Shown one piece after another: positions 8,654 through 18,013 of a stretch of DNA of 64,000 nucleotides (its first letter is position 1; each line of letters opens with the position of its first letter). The notes under the pieces were generated by a model that saw nothing but the letters and a program-made list of their open reading frames with translations, searched no databases and had not been told where the DNA came from. The stretch comes from Clostridiales bacterium. Lineage in GTDB: Bacteria; Bacillota; Clostridia; Acetivibrionales; RGIG10202. The stretch lies in NCBI GenBank assembly GCA_017961515.1, contig JAGCXC010000013.1:33483-97482 (forward strand), given 5' to 3'. The translations under genes and the position numbers were made by a program.

Positions 8654-10246
8654 GTGGGTACTATAAATACCGGGGTTATGATAGTGTTATTTATAGGGTT
8701 AATTATTTTAATTACAATATTGAAATATATTTGGAATTTTAGATTTAGTAAAGGTTTTAAAGAGGGAATAGAAGAGAGAAAAAAAAGAGAAGCAGAGGAT
8801 TTAGCCAATGCTGAGAGTGGGGCAGCAAAGATTATTAGTGAAGCTGAAAGAATGGCAGAGAATAAAAAAAGAGAGCTCCTTATAGAGGCAAAGGAAGAAA
8901 TTCAAAAGTGCAGAGTAGAAATTGAAAAAGAAGTAAAAGAACGTCGTGGAGAGTTACAGCAGCAGGAGAAGAGACTAATCCAGAAAGAAGAAATGTTAGA
9001 TAAAAAGATGGAGGCAGTCGAACAAAAGGAAGCAATTGCAGATCAAAAAGCTTTAGAAATTGAGGAAAAACAGATTGAAATATTAAAAATTGAAGAACAA
9101 AGAGTGCGTGAGCTTGAACGTATTTCAAAGCTTTCTGTTGATGATGCGCGTGCATATCTTTTAAATAAGGTAGAAAATGAGATGAAATACGAAACAGCCA
9201 TGCTTATAAAAGATATAGAGACAAAAGCTAAGTTGGAGGCAGATAGAAGAGCTAAAACAATTGTGGCTAATGCGATACAAAAGTGTGCTGTTGATCATGC
9301 GTCTCAGGTTACTGTTTCTACAGTTACGTTACCAAATGATGAAATGAAGGGAAGGATAATTGGTAGGGAAGGTAGAAATATAAGAGCGTTAGAGACATTA
9401 ACAGGGGTAGATATTATAATAGATGATACGCCAGAGGCTGTTGTATTATCGGGGTTTGATCCTGTTAGAAGAGAAGTAGCAAGAATTGCTCTAGAAAAGC
9501 TTATACTTGACGGAAGGATTCATCCGGCCAGAATAGAAGAAATGGTGATTAAAGCCAAGGAAGAAGTAGATGAGTTTATTAGACAGGAAGGGGATAGGGC
9601 TACATTTGAGACCGGTGTTAACTCTATACATCCTGAGATAGTAAAGTTACTTGGAAGACTTAGGTTTAGAGCAAGTTATGGTCAGAATGTGTTGAATCAT
9701 TCAATAGAGGTTGCGCATTTGTCCGGTCTTATGGCAGAGGAATTAGGTTTGGATGTTTCGTTAGCGAAGAGAGCTGGTTTGTTGCATGATATAGGTAAGG
9801 CAGTTGATCATGAAATAGAGGGATCTCATGTTACAATTGGTGGAGATATTGCTAAGAAATATGGTGAGAACGATCTTATTGTGAATGCTATATTGTCGCA
9901 CCATGGAGATATTGAGCCAACATCTGTAATTGGAGTAATTGTACAGGCTGCAGATTCAATTTCGGCAGGAAGACCTGGTGCTAGAAAAGAAACATTGGAG
10001 ACTTACGTTAAGAGGTTAGAAAAGTTAGAAGAGATAGTAACATCATTTGAAGGTGTAGAGAAATGTTATGCGGTACAAGCAGGAAGAGAAATAAGAATAA
10101 TGGTTAAACCAGATGAAGTGTCAGATATAGAGATGGTTATAATAGCTCGAAATATTGTAAAGAGAATAGAGGATGAGTTAGATTACCCAGGACAAATAAA
10201 AGTGAATGTTATAAGAGAAATGCGTGCAATTGAATATGCAAATTAA
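8654..10246 (+). CDS. rny: Ribonuclease Y
   Basis: Membrane-anchored endoribonuclease that initiates mRNA decay in Firmicutes. Domains: one N-terminal membrane helix ([17 protein letters not shown]), a long Glu/Lys-rich coiled coil (about 30-190), a KH domain ([37 protein letters not shown], about residues 230-290) and an HD domain ([17 protein letters not shown], then [11 protein letters not shown]). Start choice is odd: AAAGGAGGTG at 8647-8656 overlaps the GTG at 8654, the next conventional start (ATG 8678) is 21 bases past the SD, and the codon at ideal spacing is ATA at 8663. The coordinates use GTG as the outer limit. About 520-530 residues is normal for the family. ymdB follows, as in many Firmicutes. 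Confidence 0.95.
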   Translation: MGTINTGVMIVLFIGLIILITILKYIWNFRFSKGFKEGIEERKKREAEDLANAESGAAKIISEAERMAENKKRELLIEAKEEIQKCRVEIEKEVKERRGELQQQEKRLIQKEEMLDKKMEAVEQKEAIADQKALEIEEKQIEILKIEEQRVRELERISKLSVDDARAYLLNKVENEMKYETAMLIKDIETKAKLEADRRAKTIVANAIQKCAVDHASQVTVSTVTLPNDEMKGRIIGREGRNIRALETLTGVDIIIDDTPEAVVLSGFDPVRREVARIALEKLILDGRIHPARIEEMVIKAKEEVDEFIRQEGDRATFETGVNSIHPEIVKLLGRLRFRASYGQNVLNHSIEVAHLSGLMAEELGLDVSLAKRAGLLHDIGKAVDHEIEGSHVTIGGDIAKKYGENDLIVNAILSHHGDIEPTSVIGVIVQAADSISAGRPGARKETLETYVKRLEKLEEIVTSFEGVEKCYAVQAGREIRIMVKPDEVSDIEMVIIARNIVKRIEDELDYPGQIKVNVIREMRAIEYAN

Positions 10247-10264
10247 TAATAACATACAATAGAT

Positions 10265-10300
10265 AGCGTGTATGTATACAGAATATATCACGCTTTTGTT
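10265..10300 (+). terminator. Weak terminator-like hairpin between rny and ymdB
   Basis: AGCGTG pairs with CACGCT across a long loop and is followed by TTTTGTTG. The stem is short, so this is at most an attenuator; ymdB probably still receives read-through. Confidence 0.3.
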
Positions 10301-10336
10301 GTATTTATAAGAAATGGAAGTAGGAGATAAAGGGTT

Positions 10337-11131
10337 ATGGTAAGGGTACTATTTATAGGAGATATTTATGGGAATTTAGGTAGAAAGACGCTAAAAAAAT
10401 ACATAGCGGATATAAAAAGAGAAAAAAATGCGGATTTTTGTATTGTAAATGGAGAAAATTCGGCAAGTGGAAGAGGGATAACTTACGCTATTGCATCTGA
10501 GTTTTATAAGTTGGGTGTTGACTGTATAACTCTAGGAAATCACACGTGGGGAAAAAATGATATATTAAATTTCATAGATGACGATGCAAAGATGGTTCGT
10601 CCTGCAAATTATCCAATAGGGTCACCTGGCCAAGGAAGTAGGGTTATAGAAAATGATAAAGGTTTAAAAATAGGGGTTGTTAATGTATTAGGTAGAGTAT
10701 ATATGGATGGAGTCGATTGCCCATTTAAGGCGATAGAAAGAGAAGTGTCTTATCTAAAAAAGTTTGTCAAGGTAGTTATTGTTGATGTACATGCGGAAGC
10801 CACCTCGGAAAAGTGTGCGATAGCATGGGATTTCGACGGTAAAGTTAGTGCGATATTGGGTACGCATACGCATGTGCAGACATCAGACGAAAGAATACTT
10901 CCTTTTGGTACAGCATTTTTAACAGATGTAGGTATGACAGGTCCGTATGATGGGGTAATAGGTGTTGATAGGAACATAATAATAAAAAGGCTTAAGACAG
11001 CAATGCCGCAAAAATTTGAATCAGCGACAGGGTTATCTCAGCTAAACGGAGTGTGTTTAGATATAGATGAAAATACAGGTAAAGCTATGGCTATAGAAAG
11101 GATTAGTTATAAGGCTTTAGATGTGAAATAG
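10337..11131 (+). CDS. ymdB: YmdB-type metallophosphoesterase (TIGR00282)
   Basis: Calcineurin-like phosphodiesterase of the YmdB family; the Bacillus enzyme hydrolyses cyclic nucleotides and influences motility, biofilm and sporulation programmes. Metal-site motifs are intact: FIGDIYGNLGR, NGENSASGRGITY, TLGNHTWGKND, VDVHAEATSEK and GTHTHVQTSDERILP, plus LTDVGMTGPYDGVIG typical of this family. At 264 residues it is full length. The ATG follows AGGAGATAAAGGG. Position directly after rny matches the conserved rny-ymdB arrangement. Confidence 0.92.
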   Translation: MVRVLFIGDIYGNLGRKTLKKYIADIKREKNADFCIVNGENSASGRGITYAIASEFYKLGVDCITLGNHTWGKNDILNFIDDDAKMVRPANYPIGSPGQGSRVIENDKGLKIGVVNVLGRVYMDGVDCPFKAIEREVSYLKKFVKVVIVDVHAEATSEKCAIAWDFDGKVSAILGTHTHVQTSDERILPFGTAFLTDVGMTGPYDGVIGVDRNIIIKRLKTAMPQKFESATGLSQLNGVCLDIDENTGKAMAIERISYKALDVK

Positions 11132-11194
11132 GTATTTTATATAGCGTGGTTATGGTAAGGTTAAGTAATAGGTTAGAGGGTGAGATTTATTTTT

Positions 11195-12355
11195 ATGCAA
11201 GAAATATATTTTGATAATGGAGCTACTACAAAGCCTTGTAGTGAGGTAGTTGATGTTATGGTAGATAAATTTAATAATACATATGGTAATTCATCTGCAT
11301 TGCACAAAAAAGGTATGGAGGCTGAGTATGTATTAAAGGATGCAAGATCGGCGATTGCTGAAACCTTGCGTGCTAGTGCTAAAGAGATAATATTTACATC
11401 TGGTGGAACTGAGTCAAATAATTTTGCAATAAAGGGATTTCTTAAAAGAAATAGAGGAAGGCATATAATAACTACAAAGATAGAACATCCATCTGTGTTG
11501 GAAGTGTTTAGGTATATGGAAACTTTGGGTTATAGAGTAGATTATCTGGATGTTTTAAGTAATGGCACAGTGGATTTAAATAAATTTAGAGGTAGCATAT
11601 GTGAAGATACAAGCCTAATAAGTGTGATGTATGTCAATAATGAAACAGGTGCTATACAACCCATACAAGAGATAATTGATATAAAAAATGAGATTAAGCC
11701 CGATATAAAAGTACATGTTGATGCGGTGCAGGCTTATGGTAAACTAGATATCAATTTAAACAAACTAAGAGTTGACATGATGTCGATTAGTTCGCATAAG
11801 ATACATGGCCCAAAGGGAGTAGGTTGCCTTTTTGTAAGGGAAGGGGTAAAGATTAGTCCATGTATGCTAGGCGGAGGGCAGGAAAATGGCCTACGTTCAG
11901 GAACAGAGAATGTTCCATCCATTGCAGGATTTGCAAAAGCCTGTGAAATAATGTATGCTAATATAAATCTTAATTATGAGAAACTTAAGGGACTAAAAGA
12001 GACCTTTTTGCATGAGTTATCAAAAACGGATGTTGAGTGTGAGATTATATCGCCAGAAGATGGATTACCATATATATTAAATGTTGCATTTTTGAATACA
12101 AAATCAGAGGTAATGTTACATCATTTAGAAGACAGAGGAATTTATGTGTCAACAGGGAGTGCGTGTTCTGAAAAAAGAAAGAAATATAGTCATGTATTGA
12201 TGGCTATGGGAAAGAGACAGCAGGTAATAGATGGAGCTATAAGATTTAGCTTTTCACACTTTAACACGGAAGAAGAAGTGAAAAAAACAGTGGCTATAAT
12301 AAGAGAGATTATACCGTATATTTATATAAAACGTGGGGGAAAGAATAGAAGATGA
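11195..12355 (+). CDS. nifS: Cysteine desulfurase (NifS/IscS family)
   Basis: PLP enzyme that takes sulfur from cysteine, leaving alanine, and hands it on as a persulfide. Visible: N-terminal YFDNGATTKP, cofactor segment TSGGTESNNFAIKG, PLP lysine in SSHKIHGPKGVG, GGGQENGLRSGTEN, and catalytic Cys in the STGSACSEKRKKYSHVL loop. I chose ATG 11195 because it gives the family N-terminus MQEIYFDN and has GAGGGTGAG about 10 bases upstream; an in-frame GTG at 11180 would add 5 residues. It overlaps thiI by 4 bases, so this desulfurase most likely serves ThiI-dependent tRNA thiolation, as NifZ does in Bacillus. Confidence 0.93.
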   Translation: MQEIYFDNGATTKPCSEVVDVMVDKFNNTYGNSSALHKKGMEAEYVLKDARSAIAETLRASAKEIIFTSGGTESNNFAIKGFLKRNRGRHIITTKIEHPSVLEVFRYMETLGYRVDYLDVLSNGTVDLNKFRGSICEDTSLISVMYVNNETGAIQPIQEIIDIKNEIKPDIKVHVDAVQAYGKLDINLNKLRVDMMSISSHKIHGPKGVGCLFVREGVKISPCMLGGGQENGLRSGTENVPSIAGFAKACEIMYANINLNYEKLKGLKETFLHELSKTDVECEIISPEDGLPYILNVAFLNTKSEVMLHHLEDRGIYVSTGSACSEKRKKYSHVLMAMGKRQQVIDGAIRFSFSHFNTEEEVKKTVAIIREIIPYIYIKRGGKNRR

Positions 12356-13527
12356 AAAAGATTATATTAGTAAGATGCGGAGAAATTTTGTTAAAAGGTT
12401 TAAATAGGTCAGTGTTTGAGGACAAACTTATTAAGAATATAAAGAGATCCTTGTACGGGCTTGGTGTTATAAAGGTAAGAAAATCTCAATCTAGAATATA
12501 TGTAGAACCAGAGTCAGATGAGTATGATTTTGATTTGGCAGTAGATAGACTAAAAAGAGTATTTGGTATAGTATCGCTTAGCATAGTATTTAAAGTAGAT
12601 ACAAATTTTGATGTTATAAAAGATAGAGTTTTAGATATAGTAAACATAATATTAAAAGAGAACAACTATAAAACATTTAAAGTTGAGACAAAGAGGGGAG
12701 ATAAGAGCTTTCCTATGACGTCACAAGAGATAAGTTGTGAAATAGGGGGAGTTATACTAGATCATCATAATGATTTGGTTGTTGATGTTAGTGATCCAGA
12801 TTTTGTAGTGTATCTAGAGGTAAGAGAGGATACATATATATATAGTGAAAAAATAGATGCAAGTGGAGGGATGCCAACTGGGACAAGCGGAAAAGCTATG
12901 CTATTGCTGTCAGGTGGAATTGATAGTCCTGTTGCAGGATATAGTATTGCAAAAAGAGGAGTTGAGATAGAGGCTGTTCATTTTTATAGTTATCCCTACA
13001 CAAGTCAAAGAGCAAAGGACAAGGTAATAGAGCTTGCTAAAATAGTTGCAAAGTACTGTCATGGCATAAAATTACACATAGTCCCATTTACAGATATACA
13101 ATTGGAGATAAATGATAAGTGTCCACAACAAGAGATGACAATAATAATGCGTCGTATGATGATGCGTATTGCAGAAAAAATTGCAGTTAAGGATGAGGCA
13201 ACTGCATTAATTACAGGGGAGAGTATAGGGCAGGTTGCAAGTCAAACAATGAGTGGGTTATATGTAACTGATAGAGTAGTACAAATGCCAGTATTTAGGC
13301 CGTTAATAGGTATGGATAAAAATGAAGTGATAGATATAGCTAGAAAAATAGGTACATTTGATACATCGATATTGCCGTATGAGGATTGTTGTACGGTTTT
13401 TGTCGCGAAGCATCCTAATACTAAACCTAAGCTTAATAAAATAGAAAAATTTGAAGAGGTACTAGATATAGGAAATCTCGTATCAAAGGCAGTAGATGCT
13501 ATAGAGGTAATAGAGGTAAAAGGGTAA
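12352..13527 (+). CDS. thiI: tRNA 4-thiouridine synthase ThiI
   Basis: Adenylates U8 of tRNA and transfers sulfur from the desulfurase to form s4U. Domains: N-terminal ferredoxin-like domain (ILVRCGEILLKGLNRSVFEDKL), THUMP domain (about 60-165) and PP-loop ATPase domain with LLSGGIDSPVAGY. At 391 residues it ends after the PP-loop domain and has no C-terminal rhodanese domain, as in Bacillus. ATGA overlap with nifS shows tight coupling. A hairpin terminator follows. Confidence 0.95.
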   Translation: MKKIILVRCGEILLKGLNRSVFEDKLIKNIKRSLYGLGVIKVRKSQSRIYVEPESDEYDFDLAVDRLKRVFGIVSLSIVFKVDTNFDVIKDRVLDIVNIILKENNYKTFKVETKRGDKSFPMTSQEISCEIGGVILDHHNDLVVDVSDPDFVVYLEVREDTYIYSEKIDASGGMPTGTSGKAMLLLSGGIDSPVAGYSIAKRGVEIEAVHFYSYPYTSQRAKDKVIELAKIVAKYCHGIKLHIVPFTDIQLEINDKCPQQEMTIIMRRMMMRIAEKIAVKDEATALITGESIGQVASQTMSGLYVTDRVVQMPVFRPLIGMDKNEVIDIARKIGTFDTSILPYEDCCTVFVAKHPNTKPKLNKIEKFEEVLDIGNLVSKAVDAIEVIEVKG

Positions 13528-13570
13528 ATTTTAAAAAATATTATTAAAGAAGGCTTAAATTGTATGTTTT

Positions 13571-13617
13571 GTCGCCAAGTATCCATTGGTGGATGCAAGG
13601 CGATGTTTTTAGTTTTA
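13571..13617 (+). terminator. Terminator of the nifS-thiI operon
   Basis: GTCGCC and TATCCA arms pair with TGGATG and GGCGAT around a TTGG loop, with a small internal loop, followed by GTTTTTAGTTTT. It lies just after thiI. Confidence 0.65.
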
Positions 13618-13658
13618 TAAAAGCATATATATGTATTATAGTGGAAATGGGGAGGAAG

Positions 13659-14360
13659 TCATTCTTTTTCTAGTTCGCGCAATAATTTATTAAGGGCTTT
13701 TTTTTCGATACGAGATACGTACGAGCGAGATATTCCAAGCAGGTTTGCAATTTCAATTTGAGTTTTACTATTGCCATTGTATAACCCATAGCGTAGTTCT
13801 ATTATGATACGTTCTCTATGTTTTAGTATTTGTCTCATTTTTGAGTAAAGATTTTTTATTTTAAGTTTTAATTCTACTTTAGAGAAAATATCTGGTTCAT
13901 CGCAGCGAACGATCTCCATAAAGTCTATTATGTTACCGTCTTTGTCAGTGCCAATGGGGTCTTCTAAGTAGACATCGTTACCAAACTTTTTTGAGGCACG
14001 TATGTGCATTAGAATTTCATTTTCTATGCATCGGGCAGCGTACGTCGCAAGTTTTGTTCCTTTGTCTATTTCAAATGAAGTTATAGCCTTTATTAGACCT
14101 ATTGTCCCTATTGATATGTAATCGTCGATTTCGTTCGGATTTGAGCAATATTTTTTTACTATATGTGCTACTAGTCTTAAGTTGTGTTCTATCAAGATAT
14201 TTTTTGAAGTAATGTCACCATCTTTAAACAGTAGCAAATATTTTTTTTCTTCATCGCTGTTAAGAGGTGCAGGAAAAGAATTGCTAGTTTTAACATATCC
14301 TAAAAGTAATACGCCACTGTGTAGTATCCAATTGATGTACGAAACTAGAAAGCCAAACAA
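13659..14360 (-). CDS. sigK: Sporulation sigma factor SigK
   Basis: Late mother-cell sigma factor of endospore formation. Region 2 is highly characteristic: LIEHNLRLVAHIVKKYCSNP, DDYISIGTIGLIKAI and GTKLATYAARCIENEILMH. Region 4 ends with TQIEIANLLGISRSYVSRIEKKAL. The first 20 residues (FGFLVSYINWILHSGVLLL) form a hydrophobic pro-sequence like that of pro-SigK, removed by SpoIVFB-type proteolysis in other species. The gene is continuous, so there is no skin-type insertion. Start is TTG at 14360 with GAGGTGAT upstream. Length 233 is normal. It implies the organism can form spores or descends closely from one that could. Confidence 0.93.
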   Translation of the reverse strand: MFGFLVSYINWILHSGVLLLGYVKTSNSFPAPLNSDEEKKYLLLFKDGDITSKNILIEHNLRLVAHIVKKYCSNPNEIDDYISIGTIGLIKAITSFEIDKGTKLATYAARCIENEILMHIRASKKFGNDVYLEDPIGTDKDGNIIDFMEIVRCDEPDIFSKVELKLKIKNLYSKMRQILKHRERIIIELRYGLYNGNSKTQIEIANLLGISRSYVSRIEKKALNKLLRELEKE

Positions 14361-14473
14361 AAGAGATCACCTCGCAGTGGGAAAATAATATTAGGTAGTG
14401 ATATTCTATGAATATAATAAATGTTTAGTGCAAGTCTTATGATGAGGTTTGAAAAAATATTTTAGTTCACGGG

Positions 14474-14502
14474 TTTAGCTTTTTTGAATATTGTGATATA
14501 AT
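14474..14502 (+). promoter_or_regulatory. Candidate promoter of the spoVD-murG cluster
   Basis: TATAAT at 14497-14502 is perfect; the -35 box TTTAGC at 14474-14479, 17 bases upstream, is weak. A sporulation sigma factor could also act here, but I cannot identify such a site. Confidence 0.4.
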
Positions 14503-14545
14503 GATTGCTGGATTAATAGAATAATTTTAGAATAGAGATGAGAGG

Positions 14546-16540
14546 ATGATAAAGTTGACTAAACCTAATAAGTTAGTAAAAAAAAGAATTGTTATTTTAA
14601 TGATGGTATTTACTATTGCAATAGTAGGTTTAGTGATAAGAGTCGGTTTTATACAGATAGTTCATGGTGCGTGGTATAGGCAAAAGGCTTATGAACAACA
14701 TAATAAAGACAGAGAGATAGCACCTAAAAGAGGGGCTATATATGACAGAAATGGTAACGAATTGGCTGTTAGTGCTACGGTAGAAAAGCTGATCATAAGT
14801 CCTAAAGATATAAAAAAATCCGGCAAGTCTATTAATGAGATTATAAAAAAGATTGCAACTACATTAGATTTAGACCAGGAGTACGTTGCAAAAAAAGTTC
14901 AACGTAACAGCAGGTATGAGATAATTAAAAAACGTATACCAAAGGAAGTTGCAGATGATATACGAAAGTGGAAGAATGACAATAATATAACGGGTGTTTA
15001 TTTAGATGAAGACGTAAAAAGATATTATCCTAATGGATCACTTGCTGCACATATATTGGGGTTTGTTGGTGATGATAATCAAGGGCTAAACGGGATAGAA
15101 TTTATTGCGGAAAAATATTTAAAGGGTAGTCCAGGTAAGATATTAAGTGAAGTTGATGCTAGTGGCAGAGCAGTTCCATTCAATGAAGAAAAAAGAATAG
15201 AGGCTACTAATGGTCTAAATGTTGTTTTGACTATTGATGAAACAATACAATATTTTGTACAAAGAGCATTAGAACAGGCGATAGAGGAAAATGACGTTTT
15301 AGATGGGGCAGGGGCTATAGTGATGGACCCCAATGACGGTGAAATATTAGCAATGGTGTCTAAGCCAGATTTTGATCCAAATGATCCAAGGAAAGCGCCA
15401 AAGGGATATGATACAAGCAGATGGAAGGGAAATACTAATGAAGATATAAAAATATTGTCTGAGACTGTGTGGAGAAATAAGACAGTAACTGATACATATG
15501 AACCGGGTTCTACATTTAAGGCAATAACATCGGTAGCTGGGTTGGAAGAGGGAGTAGTAACACCAGAAACTTCAGTTAATGATGTTCCTATAAATGTGCA
15601 AGGTAGAAGGATAAAATGCTGGAGAGCAAGCCCACATGGCCAGGAGACATTTCGACAAGGTGTGTATAACTCATGTAATCCTGTTTTCGTAAAGGTAGCA
15701 CAGGAATTGGGTATGGAGAGGTTTTATCAATATGTACGTGCATTCGGATTTATGGATACAACGGGAATAGCGCTTCCAGGAGAGGCGAGGAGTATTTTTC
15801 ATAAAAAGCCTATAGAGATAGATATGGCAGTTGCGTCGTTTGGCCAGAGGTTCCAGATAACACCGATACAGTTGATAACAGCATATTCGGCAATTGCTAA
15901 TGGAGGTAATTTGGTAAAGCCTAAGATTATAAAGGAACTAACTAATCAGGATGGACATATTGTAAAGACATTTGAAACTGAAGTAGTTAGGAATGTTATA
16001 TCGAAGAAGACTGCTGACACGATGAGAGAAATATTAGAGGGTGTTGTTACATACGGAGGAGGAAATAGAGCATACGTTAAGGGATATAGAGTTGGAGGGA
16101 AAACTGGTACATCCGAGACGACAACTAAGGATAGATACATAGCTTCTTTTATGGCGATAGCTCCGGCAGATGAGCCTAGAATATGTGTATTGGTTTTGTT
16201 GGATCATCCAACAGGAGAAAGTTATTATGGTGGAAGAATTGCTGCGCCGGTTGCTGGTCGAATAGTTGAAGATGTTTTAACATATCTTGATGTTGAGAGG
16301 AAATATACTAAAAAAGATATGGAGATGATGGAACAGGAAGTTGAGGTGCCAGATATTTGTGGAAGACTTGCCACAGAGGCTACTGACATATTAACACAGC
16401 ACGGTTTACTTGCACGAGTTGAAGGAGAGGTAGAAGATTGTATAGTGGAAAAACAATTGCCAAGCGGAGGAGACAAGGTTTCTAAAGGGGCGAATGTTGT
16501 TATATATACTAAGAAAAATGAAGGCGAAGTATTAGAATAA
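14546..16540 (+). CDS. spoVD: Penicillin-binding transpeptidase with PASTA domain (SpoVD/PBP2 type)
   Basis: Class B penicillin-binding protein that cross-links peptidoglycan. Visible: N-terminal membrane helix (residues 12-35), PBP dimerisation domain (KRGAIYDRNGNELAVS), transpeptidase domain with PGSTFKAIT (active Ser), YNSCNPVF (SxN) and GGKTGTSE (KTG), then a C-terminal PASTA domain (EVPDICGRLATEATDIL). Position at the head of murE-murF-mraY-spoVE suggests SpoVD, which acts with SpoVE on the spore cortex; it could also serve division. ATG 14546 abuts AGAGG, so TTG 14555, 9 bases past that SD, may be the true start. Confidence 0.88.
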   Translation: MIKLTKPNKLVKKRIVILMMVFTIAIVGLVIRVGFIQIVHGAWYRQKAYEQHNKDREIAPKRGAIYDRNGNELAVSATVEKLIISPKDIKKSGKSINEIIKKIATTLDLDQEYVAKKVQRNSRYEIIKKRIPKEVADDIRKWKNDNNITGVYLDEDVKRYYPNGSLAAHILGFVGDDNQGLNGIEFIAEKYLKGSPGKILSEVDASGRAVPFNEEKRIEATNGLNVVLTIDETIQYFVQRALEQAIEENDVLDGAGAIVMDPNDGEILAMVSKPDFDPNDPRKAPKGYDTSRWKGNTNEDIKILSETVWRNKTVTDTYEPGSTFKAITSVAGLEEGVVTPETSVNDVPINVQGRRIKCWRASPHGQETFRQGVYNSCNPVFVKVAQELGMERFYQYVRAFGFMDTTGIALPGEARSIFHKKPIEIDMAVASFGQRFQITPIQLITAYSAIANGGNLVKPKIIKELTNQDGHIVKTFETEVVRNVISKKTADTMREILEGVVTYGGGNRAYVKGYRVGGKTGTSETTTKDRYIASFMAIAPADEPRICVLVLLDHPTGESYYGGRIAAPVAGRIVEDVLTYLDVERKYTKKDMEMMEQEVEVPDICGRLATEATDILTQHGLLARVEGEVEDCIVEKQLPSGGDKVSKGANVVIYTKKNEGEVLE

Positions 16541-16559
16541 GAGTATGGAGGAATAAGAG

Positions 16560-18011
16560 ATGTTGTTAGTAAAGTTGATAGAAGGACTACAGATACAAGA
16601 ATTCAAGGGAAGTGTTGACATAGATGTAGAGGGTATTGCATGTGATTCAAGAAAGGCTAGGAATAATGGTATATTTGTTTGTATAGATGGATACAAAGTT
16701 GATGGACACAATTTTATAGATAATGCTATACAAAATGGGGCAAAAGTTATATTTGTGCAAAAGGATGTAAAAAATTATGACAATGTGACAATAATTAAAG
16801 TTACTGATACGAGATATGCATTAGCGTACATATCCAATATATTCTATGGTATGCCGTCAAAAGATCTAAATATGATAGGAATAACGGGTACAAAAGGGAA
16901 AACTACAACGACATATATGATAAAATCTATCTTAGAGAAGAACAAAAGAAAAGTTGGGTTGATTGGAACAATAATGAATAAGATAGGGGATTGTGAATTA
17001 CCAGCAAGTAGAACTACGCCAGAAAGTTTAGATTTACAAGCGTTACTTTGCGATATGAAGGACCAAAGTGTAAGTGATGTAGTAATGGAAGTGTCATCGC
17101 ATGCATTGGAGTTATCAAGAGTGGAGAAGGTTGCTTTTAATATAGGTGCATTCACGAACTTATCCCAGGATCACTTGGATTTTCATGAGACATTTGATAA
17201 TTACTTAAACGCAAAGATAAAGTTGTTTAGTTTGTGTGATATGGGAGTTGTAAATATTGATAGTGAATATGGCCCAAAGGTTGTACAAAAATCTAAATGC
17301 AAAGTATATACTTATGGTATAAGAAATAATGCAGATTTTGTAGCGTGTAACATAAAAACATATTCAGATAAAGTTGTTTTTGATGTAAAATCTGATATAA
17401 TAAATGAGAGTATAGAGGTGAATGTACCAGGTATTTTTTCTGTTTACAATGCTCTTTGTGCTATAAGTATTACGGCACTTATGGGAATAGAGCCAAGTGC
17501 AATAAAGGCTGGGTTAAGTGATGTTGTTGTTCCTGGGAGAGCAGAGATTGTTGAGGCGAATGATGAATATACAGTAATGATTGATTATGCGCATTCACCA
17601 GATAGTCTTAAAAATATACTAGAAACTGTTAAAGGGTATAAGAAAGGACGTTTGGTCAGTGTGTTTGGATGTGGTGGCGATAGAGATAAAGCAAAGAGAC
17701 CTATGATGGGTGAGATTTCAGGAAGATTAGCTGATTTTACAATAATTACATCAGATAATCCTAGAACAGAAGATCCGGATGTAATAGTAAAAGAGATAGA
17801 GGCAGGAATAAAAAATATTACAAAAGAGTATATAACAATAACAGATAGAAAAGATGCGATAAAATATGCAATAGAGAATCATAAGAAAAATGATATTATT
17901 GTATTAGCGGGCAAAGGACACGAGACATATCAGATATTTAAAGACAAAACAATTCACTTTGATGAGAGGGAAGTAGTAAGGGATATAATTAAAGGAGAGG
18001 GGGCACATTAA
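16560..18011 (+). CDS. murE: UDP-MurNAc-tripeptide synthetase MurE (meso-DAP type)
   Basis: Adds the third amino acid to UDP-MurNAc-L-Ala-D-Glu in the cytosol. Visible: N-terminal UDP-binding domain, P-loop GITGTKGKTTTTYM, substrate motif ASRTTPESLDLQ, SQDHLDFH, and the C-terminal DNPR motif at residues 399-402. DNPR is the marker of meso-diaminopimelate-adding enzymes, so the wall is predicted to be DAP type. TGGAGGA precedes the ATG. Only 19 bases separate it from spoVD. Confidence 0.94.
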   Translation: MLLVKLIEGLQIQEFKGSVDIDVEGIACDSRKARNNGIFVCIDGYKVDGHNFIDNAIQNGAKVIFVQKDVKNYDNVTIIKVTDTRYALAYISNIFYGMPSKDLNMIGITGTKGKTTTTYMIKSILEKNKRKVGLIGTIMNKIGDCELPASRTTPESLDLQALLCDMKDQSVSDVVMEVSSHALELSRVEKVAFNIGAFTNLSQDHLDFHETFDNYLNAKIKLFSLCDMGVVNIDSEYGPKVVQKSKCKVYTYGIRNNADFVACNIKTYSDKVVFDVKSDIINESIEVNVPGIFSVYNALCAISITALMGIEPSAIKAGLSDVVVPGRAEIVEANDEYTVMIDYAHSPDSLKNILETVKGYKKGRLVSVFGCGGDRDKAKRPMMGEISGRLADFTIITSDNPRTEDPDVIVKEIEAGIKNITKEYITITDRKDAIKYAIENHKKNDIIVLAGKGHETYQIFKDKTIHFDEREVVRDIIKGEGAH

Positions 18012-18013
18012 TT

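Noticed and set aside
13659..14360. skin-type element interrupting sigK
   Set aside because: The sigK frame is continuous from pro-sequence to region 4.
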